Shown here: positions 43,849 through 58,800 of the stretch, piece after piece | How positions within the stretch are numbered: the first letter of the stretch is position 1 | Layout of the letters: each line of letters starts with the position of its first letter | Source: Anticarsia gemmatalis | Lineage: Eukaryota > Arthropoda > Insecta > Lepidoptera > Erebidae | Length of the DNA: 64,000 nt | Assembly (NCBI RefSeq): GCF_050436995.1 | Contig: NC_134751.1 | Location: 4,030,001 to 4,094,000, forward strand | Direction: 5' to 3' | Made by a program: the position numbers and the translations under genes | Notes under the pieces: model-generated | The model's input: only the letters and a program-made list of their open reading frames with translations | What the model was told of the DNA's origin: nothing | Database searches by the model: none

Positions 43849-46800
43849 CAATATAAAAGTAGTTGTCAAAGTTAGACCTCTAATTTCACGTGAAATAGAA
43901 GAGAAACATTCTTACCAGTGGCGGGTTAAGAATAACACGCTATATCAGCTCGACCAGAATGGCAAGGATAATGGACAATCTTTCACATTCGGTGAGTGAA
44001 ACTTTGCAATTGGGGGTTATCAAATTGCGTGCGAAAACTATTGTGATTCTAATGAGCAAGTGGGTCTGTGCACATACGTCACTAAATCGAAGGCTGTGCA
44101 TGTTAACGACTTTCGAAATGTTTTTCAGACAAAGTATACGACAAAGATACGAAGACATCTGATGTTTACAATGACATTGCAAAGCCGATTGTCGAAGCCG
44201 CCACGGCAGGCTTCAACGGCACAATATTTGCATATGGACAGACTTCTTCCGGCAAAACGTACACCATGACTGGAACTGACAGTTCTCCAGGAATAATTCC
44301 ACTGGCTGTACTCAATTTGTTTGAGATCATTAAAAATGTTCCAGGTCGAGATTTCTTAGTGAGGTAAAATCTTTACTTTAAATGCATGATTACCTTTACC
44401 AGGTAAAGCACTCGAAGCTCAAGACTTGTATTTCATTTTTTTTTTTACAAAATATTCAATGTAAGCAGAGCGAGTCATAATCATATCATATAGTTATATA
44501 GTTTACCCATATTCATTATACCTAGTAGTATTCTTACTAGTGAACAGCCCATAATTTCTTGAATAAATGGTGAGTAAACATTATATTCAAACAATTTGAA
44601 GGCTGCAGCCAAGTTATGTAAAGATCAGATTTTTTATGAAATAGATTTTGTTATCATTAAGATAAGCACAAAAGAAAGTGTTTTATAATTTATGTATGCA
44701 CATCAATTATATTTAAACATGCGTTCTATTCTTAGAAAAGTATTTTATTTTTTAATTTGACATACCTACTTATGCTTTAAAAAGTCAGACTATTAACTTG
44801 TATCATTTTATTAGCACTTTCATTTTCACTATTATACAGAAAATCCAATTAGGTTTTAAGTAAAATTTGAGCATAACACTACATAAATCATTATGATTAC
44901 ATTGTGATAATTTAATCATGGTAAGTGCAGCATATTATACTCTCATGTTTGCTGTAAAATTATTTAGTTTATGTTATGTCTGTAATGCTGCATAAACCAT
45001 ATCATTACATGTAGGTAGGTAGATACTGCAGAATGCTATGTAACTTGATCAGTGCATACTTTTCCTTTCTCTTTGAAATATTACACTCACTCACAACTAC
45101 TTAGTATGTACATAGGTTAATATGTCATCGTCTATACATGAGATTTCACTGATAATGTCAAAATAGATGTATATATGTTACTGTAAAAGCCCGAACTGTG
45201 GTATATCTTAAGATTTTCCGGTCAAACCTAAGATTTACCAACTCTCAATGGTAAAAGTCCGAACGTTCTTTTATTTCGAACTTTTACCACCATTTAATTG
45301 GCAAATCTTAGGATTTACATAACGAAACGGTAAAAGTTGATTATCATGACGTGTTTGAGCCGTAATATAAAGATATTGCTAGGGATATAATTATATGCCG
45401 TAATATAGTTATAATGAGAGTTTGAAGATGTCGCCGGAGCCCCGCGAAGCGGGGCTCCTCCTTCTGGGTGGTTTAAAAAAAAATAACCACGAAGGCTGAG
45501 GTGGGAGCTTCGCTACGCTCGCTCCCACCTCAGCCTTCTAACCTAACCTACCCATGTCGGTTTGCCCAAAACTCCTTCTTTATAACTGTAAAATTATTTT
45601 ATATTAGCTACATTTACCTGCCCTTGAGGTATATCCTAAGATTTACCAAGTAAATAGGGGTAAAAGTTCGAAATAAAATAATTGTTCGGACTTTTACCAT
45701 TGAGAGTTGGTAAATCTTAGGATATATCGGAAAATCTTAGGATTTACCACAGTCCGGGCTTTTACAGTAACATATATACATAAAATCACACCTCTCATAG
45801 GGGTATAATAGGCAACGACCAGGGATATAATTAAACTACAATAGTTTCTTTACTTGTGGTCTTCGGACTGCAGCCTTGCCTTAAAAAGACTTTTGTTTTA
45901 ACCTGTAACTGTCCCACTGCTGAGCAAAGATCTCCTCCCAACCTGAGAGTTGACTTTTAGTAAGTGTATTTAGATAGAGAGATAGTCTTAAAATGCCTTT
46001 TTGCGAAAGATTTTACATGTCATACTGAGGGGGTTGTTTATACTCAGCGGTAGTTAGAAATTGTCTGAATAAATATATATACCACATAACCAATTGATTC
46101 TTAGTCTGTGAATATCTAAAGCACAGATCTTTGCCAAAAACAATGTTTTTTCTTGCTTTCAAAAACTTAAGGCAAGCTTAAGTAAACAGCTGCTGACTAA
46201 AGTAGGCCTAGGTCATACTTTTGATTTTAACAGGTGCTTATATTTGGGACATGACAATTGATCAATGCAAAACAAAACACACTATTCTGAAATCCTGGAT
46301 TTGCCATTCACATTATCATATTCCAACAACAGTGAAGAGGCGTTCCAAAATAGAGTTGATGTAGTTATATCAGATAGGCCACCATCAGCTGCAGCCACAG
46401 ACATGTGGGTCACTGATGCTCTGGATTCTAAATGTTGTATTGCTCTAGCCACAGCCTTAATCGTACAAGACTCTGCTAGATTGTCAGACTATGGGTCTAA
46501 GTCTTATACACAATTACACTGATACATTTAGATGGAAACAAATTTCTTGAGTTGAGGCTAAGAGATAATGATGTCACATATTACTTTTCAGGGTATCATA
46601 CATAGAGATATACAATGAAACTGTGAAGGACCTGCTGAATGTTGAAAAAAAGGATATAAAGGTCCATGAGACTTTACAGGGAATCAAAGTTGATGCTACT
46701 GAAAAGGTCACATCCTCACCTGAAGAAGTTTTGGAAGCTATGAAAGACGTTGGTATCATAATTGTAGTTTATATCCTTTAACTTGTAACACTACTTAATT

Positions 46801-49800
46801 TGAGAAATACTTATGTCTAGATGTACCCATCTCTTTCTTTGCATGTAAGAGTAGGCTTTGTTTGATCCCTGGTCTTTACTCTCTTTATGTCTAAAATGCA
46901 TTATGATTAGTTCAACCTCTTTGGTCAGAAAGTGATACCTACATTGTTCATGTTTTAATTTTTTTATCAACCTTCAAATATGTATGTTTTTCATACCGTT
47001 GTTTGTTTCCGAGAAATATTCTCAGTGTTTCATTGTATTGTTTAATATGAGCATACAGCAATAATGCTGACTTGGCATTGACATTTTCATTGTTTAAAAT
47101 ATTGCCTCTGTTACAGTGGTACAGTATTTTGAAGGTGTGACTGATTTATGATGAATAAATACAAAAACTTTAGGACCTGTATAGCCAATAATAGAATTAC
47201 AATCTAATCCACATCCACCCGCCACTCGCGTATGTGATGAAACCCCCTATTTTAGCAAACTGGTCGCGATCTATTAAAAAGAGTTGCCTATTTTTGACCC
47301 AGAATTTCAGCTATATCCATGCTAAATTACATCAAAATCAGTTCTGAAGTTTAACTTTGAACGCAAGGGAGTTGCACACTCATTGAATATTCACAATTTT
47401 TACTGTTTTACAGGGTGAAGCAAACAGACAAAAAGGTGCCACAAACATGAATGAACAGAGTAGCAGATCCCATTCGATATTCCAAATTGTAAGTAATTCT
47501 TACTTGTCTTATGTCAGGTTTGCTACACACATATTAGGTTCGGCATTAATCAGCCCAGCCAGGCGGCAAAACCGAGTATGTGTAGATGAATGTTCGGGGA
47601 AAATACTACTAGTGACGATCGGACCTGAAGGAACTACCCGATCGGTTCAAGCTGAACAAGTACAGTCATTGCTTTGAGTCGATTATGTCGATAATGAGCA
47701 AACTTTTCTATATCACATACATGAAAAGTCATGAATACCTCGGTGGCGCATCGGTACGAAACCCAACTCGGGATATAAAGTTAGTCTTAAGTTTTTATCT
47801 CACGATTTTTTCCGTTTAAAAAACAGGCTGTTGACCTCTGTGTCTCCTAGGGCTTTACTATCATCAACTGTTAATATTTAAGTAGCAATTAAGTAATATC
47901 AATTTAAATAATGTTTTCTATATTATATTAGAATTTATTTCTTAATTATTCAAAGTAAAATGGTAGCATTCAATGTCAATAATAAACTATGAATACGCCT
48001 TTATGACATACAGCAATAGCTACTTCTAATCTAGTGTACACATTAAACATTGTAATATTTTTTCTTAATTTGTTGACAATGCGTGGGACTAGGAAGACAC
48101 ATTCAACTTGTTATTGTGAGCTTTTTATGGTCAATGGCCATAGAGATATTTCGTAATGAGCTACGCCTACGGTAGTGACGCAGTCGGTAATGTTTCCAAT
48201 AGTAGCCCGGAGTTTCTTAACGCGCCCTGTAAATGCCATTCATACGCCCCTGCCTACAACTTCGGGTACAACAGGCGTGATGTTATGTATGTAAATCTTT
48301 CTTTTCAAAAGACAGCTCCCGCACTAAGAATTGCTCTTGTGTTGCGGAGACGTTTACAAACATACAAACAATGGACACAAAGTACAACCAGGCCCGAAAC
48401 AATTATTTGTAGATCTTACAAGTGATTGTTCCGTGTGGGAATTGAACTCAAGACCTTTCGACGCAACGGTAGCGGCGTGACGACCTAAACCACTGCGCCA
48501 TATATTTATATCATACACGTCAGCAAACGGCTATTCTATAAATGCATGTATTATTCATTTGCTTGCAGACAATTGAATCTCGAGAGCACATAGAAGGTGA
48601 TAACGAAGGAGGATGTGTGAACGTGTCGCAACTAAACTTGGTAGACCTCGCCGGCTCGGAGCGCGCCGGCCAGACCGGGGCCACCGGCATACGATTCAAA
48701 GAGGGAACACATATCAACAAGTCACTCTCTGCACTGGCACTTGTCATCAAACAACTCTCTGAAGACCCTAATAAGTTAGTCTATTGAACTTATCGTAGTT
48801 GAATACTAAACCTGAAAGCTTGGTCTTGTTGCTGACAATACCATTGCATAACATTTAGTTATAGATTGATAGTTAGTAATTGGGTACTTGGGGATTGGGT
48901 TAACGAAAAAATATTAAACTTGTGTTGGTAGAAGGTTCATCTAAAATGCTCAGACCACGTTATTTTGGTTATATAAGAGAAAAATAAGAAAGAAGATGCA
49001 GTGATAGCCGAGTGGTATAACTTTGCACCTCCCACTCAAGTGGTCGATGGTACGAACTCGAGACAACACACCAATGACTCTTCGAAGCTATGTTTGTATT
49101 AGAAATATTTATCACTTGCTCTAACGGTAAAAGATAACATCGTGATGGAACCTTGCATGACTAAAAAATTTTCAATACATTTCTTGACGGCGGCGTGCCA
49201 AGTCCCCAACCCGTCCCTTACATAATTTTATTTTTCAGATATGCAAATTACCGCGACAGTAAACTAACGCGTATCCTGCAGAACTCGTTGGGAGGCAACG
49301 CTAAGACGAGTATCATATGTGCAGTTACTCCGGCGGCCGTAGAAGAAACTATCTCCACCTTACAGTGAGTCATTTGCTTCATTTATCCACCTGACCATTT
49401 ATACGGACATGAATGATATAAAGCAGACTTTTAACTAAGTTGTATATATATTACTACAACTTGAGTAACAGTGTAAACAACAGTCGCGAGAAGTAATATG
49501 ATATATTATATTACAGCACATTGTAAACGGTTTTATTTATATTGTTCGAGTACTTTTGGCTATGGGATATCCCAGAGGTTCCCAAACTATTTTCATCTGA
49601 CGCCCACTTTCAAAATCAGTTATTTTGTAGCGCCCCCATTTATTTTTCACCTTATAAACCTCAATAACGTATGTATTAGTTTCGCCTGGAGATTAATTAA
49701 ACCTATCTTTTAAACAAGACTTTTTTTACCAGAGAGATAGATTAGGTACCTACATTAATCGTGCGTTCGTTTTGTGTCTTCGGAGGTGGGAACCTCACTT

Positions 49801-52800
49801 GCGACACTTGAAGATACGAATATTCTTTAGTGTTTGATACCTGACTAAATATCTTAATTAAGATATAAATAGCGTTGCGAACGTTTATATTCATACAACA
49901 AAATAGGATAAAAATGTGAACTAAAAATGGATATTGTGTACTTGTTCGTGTGAGAATTTTAATTTCAATTAATTTTAAAATAAGAAGTAACTGAAGTTTC
50001 ATATCGCCCCGTAAATCTCTTCAGCGCCCCTCATTTTTTTCTGAGCCCCTCACCGCCCCCCTCTAGATCTCCATCACCCACAAGGGGGCGTTATCGCCCA
50101 CTTTGGGAAAGACTGGGATATCCCATAGCCAAAAGCCAGTTCTTTAAAATAAATTATATTTTATAGATTTGCGAACCGAGCCAAAGCCATAAAGAATAAG
50201 CCTGAGGTGAACGCGGTTGCTACAGACCGCACTATGATTCAACGCCTCACTAAAGAAATGTCAAGTCTTCAAGCTCAGTTGGAAAGCAAGAAGAACTTAG
50301 AGGTAGGTAATACTCACATAAATCATACACACACATTTGGTTTCAAATGTCCATCTATTCTAATGGAGTATTCGGTTAATTTATGCAGAAACTAGCAGGA
50401 ACGTGCGCCCGCGTTATATTTGCTTAAAGTAGGAACGTAGCTACAAAAATAATAATAATGTTATATATGTTAGGGTAAATGTGGATGGTGCGGTTATTAT
50501 GATACCTAAACCGGGGCTCGTGGTAAAGGTTGTAAAAACTCTCGAATTATTCTCATTTACCGGCAATTATATAACACTACCATATACCATACCCCTTTAC
50601 TAAATGTAGTAAATAATGAAATTAAACATCGCAATCAAATGTTTATTAAAATAAAAGCATGGCTATTCTTAACTGTAATAAAATTTGGTTACAAACAATA
50701 CTAAAAGAGACGAATATTACATTAATTAGAGTTTGAAAATATCGCCGGAGCCCGGCCTCGCGGGGCTACTCCCTCTGGGTGGTTTAAAAAAGATCTCGAA
50801 ACTTACTTAATCTACCCATGTCGGTTTTGAATTCAACTTGGCTTCTTGAATCAAATTTCGTTGCTTTTGATAGGTTTAACAACTATACATTTTTTTAGGA
50901 ATACTTCAGGGATCACCCTCCCCGCGCCCCGCCTGCGTTGTTCGCTCTCCATTCCAAAGCATAAGTCAGCATTTACCACGTCCGCGCGGAAGTTTTATAT
51001 AATTACCGTTACCGGTGGCTTACATAATAGGCAGATACCACTGAACGCCACTTGGTACGATCCTTTAACAAATTTCCCTTGCTTCATTTCCATTCATACA
51101 TTTTGTCATACATACGGACCGAATACTACACACCCGACCATTTTGCAAGGCATCACCAATATGATATGTGCATGTATTTTTAGGGTATCTAAGCTGTATA
51201 ACTGTAAAGTTTGATCTTAATCCTTCCTGACTCCTTTATGTTTATGCGTATGTGACATAGATTTTCACAATCTTTCGCATTTATAATATTACTAACGGAC
51301 TCGGCCGCCTTCGTTCGGGTATAGTACCTACAATTTTATGCCGTTGGTTCAATTCCCGTGGAAATGTTGATCCCATCGATCCCATTTAAATCTTGTCTCT
51401 ACAGGCGAACGTATTAAAAAAAAGATTATCCAATTTAGTTTGGTCGCTCGAAAGTAATGCGCGTATGCATTTCGGTGATTTTTTTTTATTAATAGAAATT
51501 AATATTAAATGTTTTATTTTCAGCAAGACAATTACAATTTACAAAAGCAGATAACGGCATTACAACGGCTAATTCTGAATGGTTTCGCTCAACAACGTAG
51601 CATTGACTTGATACAAAAGCGAAAGCAACAGCGAAGAGTGACTATACATACCACCGTGTCGACTATAGAAGAAGAGCCTACAAGACTTAGCGTGCCCAAG
51701 TTCTGTACGCCCAGTTTGAAGTACAAGTAAGTTTAATAGACATACAATAACAGTATGATAGCTCCGGATCAATATCCGAATCAGTAAGAAACTTCAGATT
51801 ACCGAAACATAGTAGGCCTCTACTATGTTTCGTTCGAACTTCTTCACAATTTCGCAGTTCGGTGACTATTAAATATCTAAATAGATTTTTATTCTATACT
51901 AACACGAATAATTCGCGATAGTATAGAATAAGTAACGTCATTCAACGGAGTTGGGAAATTAATTACATAATTTTACGATTATACGAAATTTTGTGCGATG
52001 TTTCGTTTTTGTTAGATTATAGTAGCCGCCCTGACAGACATTTAAAAAAACGAGGTTTGATTTTTACAGCCCATTGTCGATTTCCAATGCCTCTGAGTTC
52101 GTGCCGATTCAGACGTCCAACAAGTTGGCGAGCGTGCCGGAGGAGCCCGCGCGGCTCATTACCCCGCCGCCGCATCATAACGTTCACCTTCACGATGACG
52201 TCATCGAACTCGGTCAGTAGTTCAATCTTTGAGCTGTTTTCAGCTTTTGTTAATAGTTTATTACGCAAAAAATCTCTTACGCATATTATTTATTAACTTA
52301 AAGCTTATTAAAATTAATCTTGCAATGCAATAAAATGAAATGGCCATATTTTAGAAAAACTTTGTTTCCTTAACCGTGCATATTATTCAGTTACAGATAA
52401 TAACAGTTTACTTTCCATTTCAAATTCATTCATGTTTTTTTATCGTAGAACCGTTCGCCTAAAACAAAATACGATTACGCAATTATCTTATCCATGAATT
52501 ATCAGAGCAATGTAGCAGTAACACTGATATATTCAAAGATTTCTAATTAGATAACACATTTGTTTTTCACACAGATAGCGACGACGATTCGTTGCACGTT
52601 GACAACGAAACGTGTTCTCCGATTCACAAATGTTATGGTAAATTTATATATACATTTATATTACTGTTACACTTAGGCTTGCTATGCTGATTCGATTCGG
52701 CAATATTTGTCGAACAACAAAGTCGACTCGATGCAGTTACTGCACTTGACCAGCTTGTGCTGATTGGATAGTTCCTTCAGGTCTGATCGTCGTAATTTGA

Positions 52801-55800
52801 TTTAAACATTTAAGTGCGGCGATGTCCAGCGGCATTTTTCCGAACATTCATCTTTACATATTTGGGTGTGTCGCCCGGATAGGTCGATTAATGCCAAACC
52901 GAATATGTGTGTAGCAAGCCTTAAAAATAATCTGTTTACAAAAAATAAAAAAATCTCTTATCTATTTACCAATATCGCGTTCACTTTACAGGTTCGTCAA
53001 AAACACCACCATGTATACTTAGGAAAAATGCAAAGATAGCTGAAAGGAATTTAAAAGACATAGTGGAACTGACTGAAAGAGAGAAAATATTCTCGCCAAG
53101 TGCGGTGAGTGATGTTTCTGCTTGTGTTGAGGGCTGAATGAGAGTTTGATTTTTTTAATTAAATACCAAAGTGAAATATTAAACAGTGATTAACTTTGTT
53201 ATAATTAAACTCGAAAATAGACTTGAATTCTTGGATTAAGTTTTGTTGAATATATTGCCGCTATTTTATAATAATTTTATGTTTTGTAAACTTCTATTTC
53301 AATATTTGTTCTGATAGTTGAACATCATACAGACAGACGACTTACTTTTAATACAATGACGTGAAACGTTCAACAATTTTAGGTGGAACTGATGGAGAAA
53401 TTAGAACAGAATTCGACTATGATAGCTCAGTTACGAGATGAAATTGAACTATTAAATAAACGAAGTAAAGAAAAAGACTTAGAAAATGATGTGTTGAAGA
53501 CAAAAATTAAGAAAAATGAAAATGAACTTAAAGCTCTATGTGATGCCAAGGTGAGTTATTCAAGTATTTTGGTTTACTCAAGATTATTATAAGAATATGG
53601 GAATTACATGTTGATATATAGTATTTTGTTCATCATCACACTTCTAACTAATGAACAACAGTCTTCAAAAAATATATGCGCTTTTAGAAAGTCGTGCGGG
53701 TTAAAGTAGGGGTTGAAAGTCAACTTCTATTTTGCCTAACTTCTACGCGAGCGGAGCTTCGCGGGTCTACAAGTATTATACTATGAATGTAGCAAAAGCA
53801 AAAATATATATTAAAATCTTATATATAAAATTTCCATGTCGCAATGTTAGTTACCGTACACTTCCGAAACAGCTTGACCGATTTTCATGAAATTTTGTGA
53901 GCATGTTGAGTAGGTCTGAGAATCGGCCGATATCTACTTTTCATACCTCTAAGTGACACTATTTTTCTTTATTTATATGGCAAAACAACGTTTGCCGGGT
54001 CAGCTAGTAATCCATACTTGTATTTTTATCAAGGTCGATCTTGAAACGCAATGTGAAAATTACAACACGAGATTGACCGATTGGGAAGTGAGCTACGAGA
54101 CTCTTAAGAACAAAGCGAAACTCAGAGAAGAAGAATTATTATCATTATTAGAAGAATTGAAAGTTAAGAAACCCGAAGATATTGGTAAGTATCAAGTTGT
54201 GGTATGGATATGAAGTTTCGGATCATAGATACAGATACATTTATAGCATTATATAAAATAAGGATATGGTTACAAATATACAATTACTTTGAATATGCAT
54301 TTATTTCGGATAAATATATAAGATGTTGAAAGAGTCGTTTAAGTGAAAATGCTAATAGGTAATACATTTAGACTGCCGGCTTTACGAAACTTATACCATC
54401 ATTTCGGATATCCGATAGTTAAAGTTACGGAGCTCCATAATATCCAAAGTATCAACTTCCTTATCATCATTTTTTAATAGTTCTGCTTGTTTTTCAATAT
54501 ATGGGCGAAACGGATTTTGTACAAGAATTGTCTTTTTAGAGAGATAGGTAACGTAGTATCACTAAAGCTGTTGACAATTCTAGTGAACACTACTTGATAC
54601 GAGGGTACTTGTTACGTTGTTGCCATTGTAATAGTGCTGTTCCTATACAAGTAAAACGAACGTCGTAAAATCAGCCACCAGTGGTTACTAACTTGAAACT
54701 AGCATTCCGTCTTGTTTATCTCATAGCATATATTTTTGTTTATTTTTTTATCACTTTCTAGGTAAAATATTGTCCCGGACATTTGAAAAAGACATGAACT
54801 TTATGGATATGTCTAAAGATATTTCCCTTGTTAATAGTGATAATGAAAACAGTATGGTTAACCCAGAGGATGAGGTGATAAACAATATAGTAACAGACAC
54901 GCAACAACAACTAGTTGCTAGAAACCAACATGTTGTAGAATTGGAGGCCAATCTCTTCTCGCATCAACAAAAAATAGCTTCGTTAGAAAACCTCACACAA
55001 GAGCTCGAACAGACTGTGTCGACTTTTCAAGAAAAACTTAGTAATATGGAAAATGAGAACGCCTTACTCAAGTCCACGATAGATTCCTTAAATTCCACGA
55101 TTAGTAATCAAAAATCTAACTTAGATATCGCTCATAAAGATATAGAATCATATAATAGCGCTATACAAGAGTTGCAACGTTTATCTACTGTTAATATTGG
55201 AGACGGCGTAATACAGACTTTAGTCAGTAACGAAGAACAGTTCGTAGCTAATAATGAAAATATTATGAATATTATACAATCGGTCAAAAACGCTCTTGAT
55301 GTACGAAATAAGAAGATTGCGGAACTAAAGAGTAAAGATACTAATGTCCCGGCGGATAATAACGAGGCATTAATACAGCTTGAAACCAAAACAGAACTCA
55401 TTAATAAACTGAATTCAGAAGTGGAACATTTAAAGAAGCAAATTAATGAAAACATAGTAACGATTAATAAGTTAATTCATGAAAATAATGATCACAAGAC
55501 TGTTGAACAACAACTTTTAGACAGATTGGCCGACATCGAAAGTAAGAACGGTGAATTAGAAAAGATTTGTGTCGAAAACACTGTGTACATAGATACTTTA
55601 AAAGAAGAAAATAGTAGATTAACTTTAGGATTAGCCAGCAAAAATAATGAGTTTATACAACATGTTGAACAGCTTACTAGTAAAATAACCGATCTGACAG
55701 AGAAATGCAATCAAAAAGACGATTTTATATTATCTCTCAACGTAGAAAAAATGGAATCCCAAGAAAACTTAGTGAAAGCTAAAGCCGCTGTCCTTAAGTC

Positions 55801-58800
55801 ACAAACAATCCTCGGTACTTTATCAGGCAATATGCAAGAAGTACCAGAACTTATCGATAACTTTGTTAGTATATTTAGTGCTTTAAGTGATACTTTGAAT
55901 TCTCTAGAAACTGCTGCTTACGCTGTAACCACAGAAAAAGAAGACACTAGGAATATTAATAACGACTTAAAAACTAAGTTAGAAGAATTAGAAATGAAAC
56001 ACAAGTCTGAAATAGCGATATTGCAACAACAATTAGATGATTTCATTAAAGATCAAAATTATTACAAACAGGAAAAAGAAGGTTTTAATCGTACCCTAGA
56101 TCAGTTAGACAAAGACTTGGAAAAGGTTCGCAAAGAGTTAGATGAGAAAAATTTTACTAATAACAATTTAGAAGCCAAATTGAATGAAGCTATTGAATTG
56201 CGGAATCTGGAAATGGTGAGCCGAGACACAAAACAACAAGAATTTGAGCAGATTTTGCGAGACAAAGACAACTCTATTGCTTTGATTACTGAGAAACTAA
56301 ATGACATAGAAATCTATGTCAAAGAAAAGACTTCTGAATTGAACGTTCTCAAGGAACAGCTCATAGCAGAACAAAAAAATAAACATGATTCAATGGCCAA
56401 TATCTTTAAAAAGACCACTGAAATCATAGGCAGCTTCGACCGTGAAATTACACCAAAAAATGATACTGGTAAAGTATATGAACAGATTCTTCTCACATTA
56501 GAAACAATAGCGAGTCACGTCACATTTATCAACTTGAAAAATGCAGACGATGATAGTAAAGAAATTAGTAATGTATTAGTCAAAGCCAAAGAGGAAATCG
56601 CGGAGCTGACACAAAAAAATGTCGAGCTTATGCAAAAAATCACTGTCATTGATCAGGAAAATAGTGAGTTATCATCAGAAATAAAATTAAACGAAAATAT
56701 CAATGAAAAACTAAGTCGAGATTTGATGGGAAGTCAAGAACTTTTACAAGAAGTCCGTATAGAATTAGAAACAAAAGTAACGGAATTAACAACAATGGAA
56801 AACAAATTGAGAGAATTGAAAAATCAGTTTAAAGATTTCGACGAAATTATGAAAAATCAAATGGACGAACTGAAACTAGAAAATGAGAAACTTAAGTCTC
56901 GTGGAGGGGATCTCAAGAATCATTCTGAGTTATCGCTAGATACTAAAAATAATGATACTCAATACACAGGAACTTACAAAAAGGCCCTAGATCTGAATAC
57001 AAATATAGATATATCTTCACCGCCCAGCCTTCTTACAATATGCTGCAATAAAATAGTAGACTTAGTGGAACCAAAGGACAGTGAATCTAAATCAAATACA
57101 AGCTTAAATATCGAGAGTGACAGTCTGTCTGAAGTAAGCACGTGTAAATGTAATGAACTACTATTGCAACTAAAAATTGCCAAAGAGGAAAATTCAAAAA
57201 TTATGGATCTTTTATACCAAATGGAGACTGTAAATCAACATTTGATAGAAGACCAAGAAGTAGCACGTAACGAAATCAAGCTTCTTTTAGAGCCAGCGCA
57301 AGAGTTGCAAAAGAAAATAGTCCACCATAAGACTAACTTGTCAATCTTAACAGCTACCACTTACGCTGAGAACAAATCATTAAAATCACAAGTAAAAGTA
57401 CTTCAACACCATCATAAGCGATTCCATAACGTATGCCAAAGAGATATACCGGACTTTAAAAAGCAATTAAGTAGTCTAATGACATTATTAAAAGGAGATT
57501 CGTCTGTGTGCGATCAACAAAATCTCAGCTTCAAAAGATATTCTCTGCCTGACGTGCTGGATAGCAGTGCAGCACTACCTAACTTTAAAAATGAATCTAC
57601 CCTAGACGGAGATCTATTGATGTTAGACACAAATATCACGCTCACTACGGCTGCAGACAACACTTTGATCGGAGATAACGACCAAACCTGTTTAGATATG
57701 ACACAGTATTACAGCGAAGCCTCTTGTCAAACAAATGAATTGAATACAATGATAGATGACAACGTACATAATAAAATGGAAATTTTGAGTCATGACAATG
57801 AAAAGTTGCTTGAAAAATTGTCTTTGTTAAAGGAAGAAAATATTAAACTTAGCAAAATAATTGATAACTATTCAAGTACCAAAATATCTACAGCCGATGC
57901 ACAAACCAGTCCTATTAAAAATGGCGATTCTTTAGACAATATTAATAAATACAACAACGCAACTAACAACGAATGTCCAAAATGCAAAGAATTAGCTGAA
58001 TTGAAATGTTCACAAGATAAATTAATTGAAGAACTCAAAACCGTAACCGGAGAATTAAATAAGAATATCTCGCTTAATGTTGAGTTAGAGCATAAGTATA
58101 ATAACCTCATACTGGAAACACCTTCAACGGATGCACTTATAAAAAAGATAAGTATTTTTGAAAAAGAATTAACTAGCCAAAAGCAAGAAATTGCTAAATT
58201 AAATCATACAATAAGTCTAAAAAATAAAGAATTGAAAAGTTTGCAAGAAGAAAACGACACAATATCAAATCAAGCGATGGACTATATCTCGGAAACAGAC
58301 AACCTAAATAAAGAACTGAATGATTTAAAGCAAAAGAACTTGGAGCTTGTAGAACAATATAATAATCGGGAACAATTTAAAGAATTTGATGAAATGAAGG
58401 TGGATAAGATTTGTTCTCAGTGTATAATAAAAGACGATCTTATACAAGCAATGCAAAGTACAGCGACACAAAAACACACAAAATTGAACAGGAGTCTCAG
58501 TGATTCAGATACGTCATCTAGATACAATAAGATATGTACACTGCAAAGCGAATTACATGCTGGCAGGGAAGATTGCAAGGAACTCACAGAAGACGTGGTC
58601 ACTATTAAAAACCATTTAGAACGAAGCAATCTCTCAATGGATTTAGATGAAAGTTTAACGGAGGGTAATATTTATATGTTTGCTGGAGTAACTAGTCCTC
58701 AATCAAACAAGTGCACTATGCCTGATATTTCTGAAGAACATTCTTCGCATATTTATAACCTTGATAAAATAGATTGCTTCAACTATTACGTTGAAAAAAC

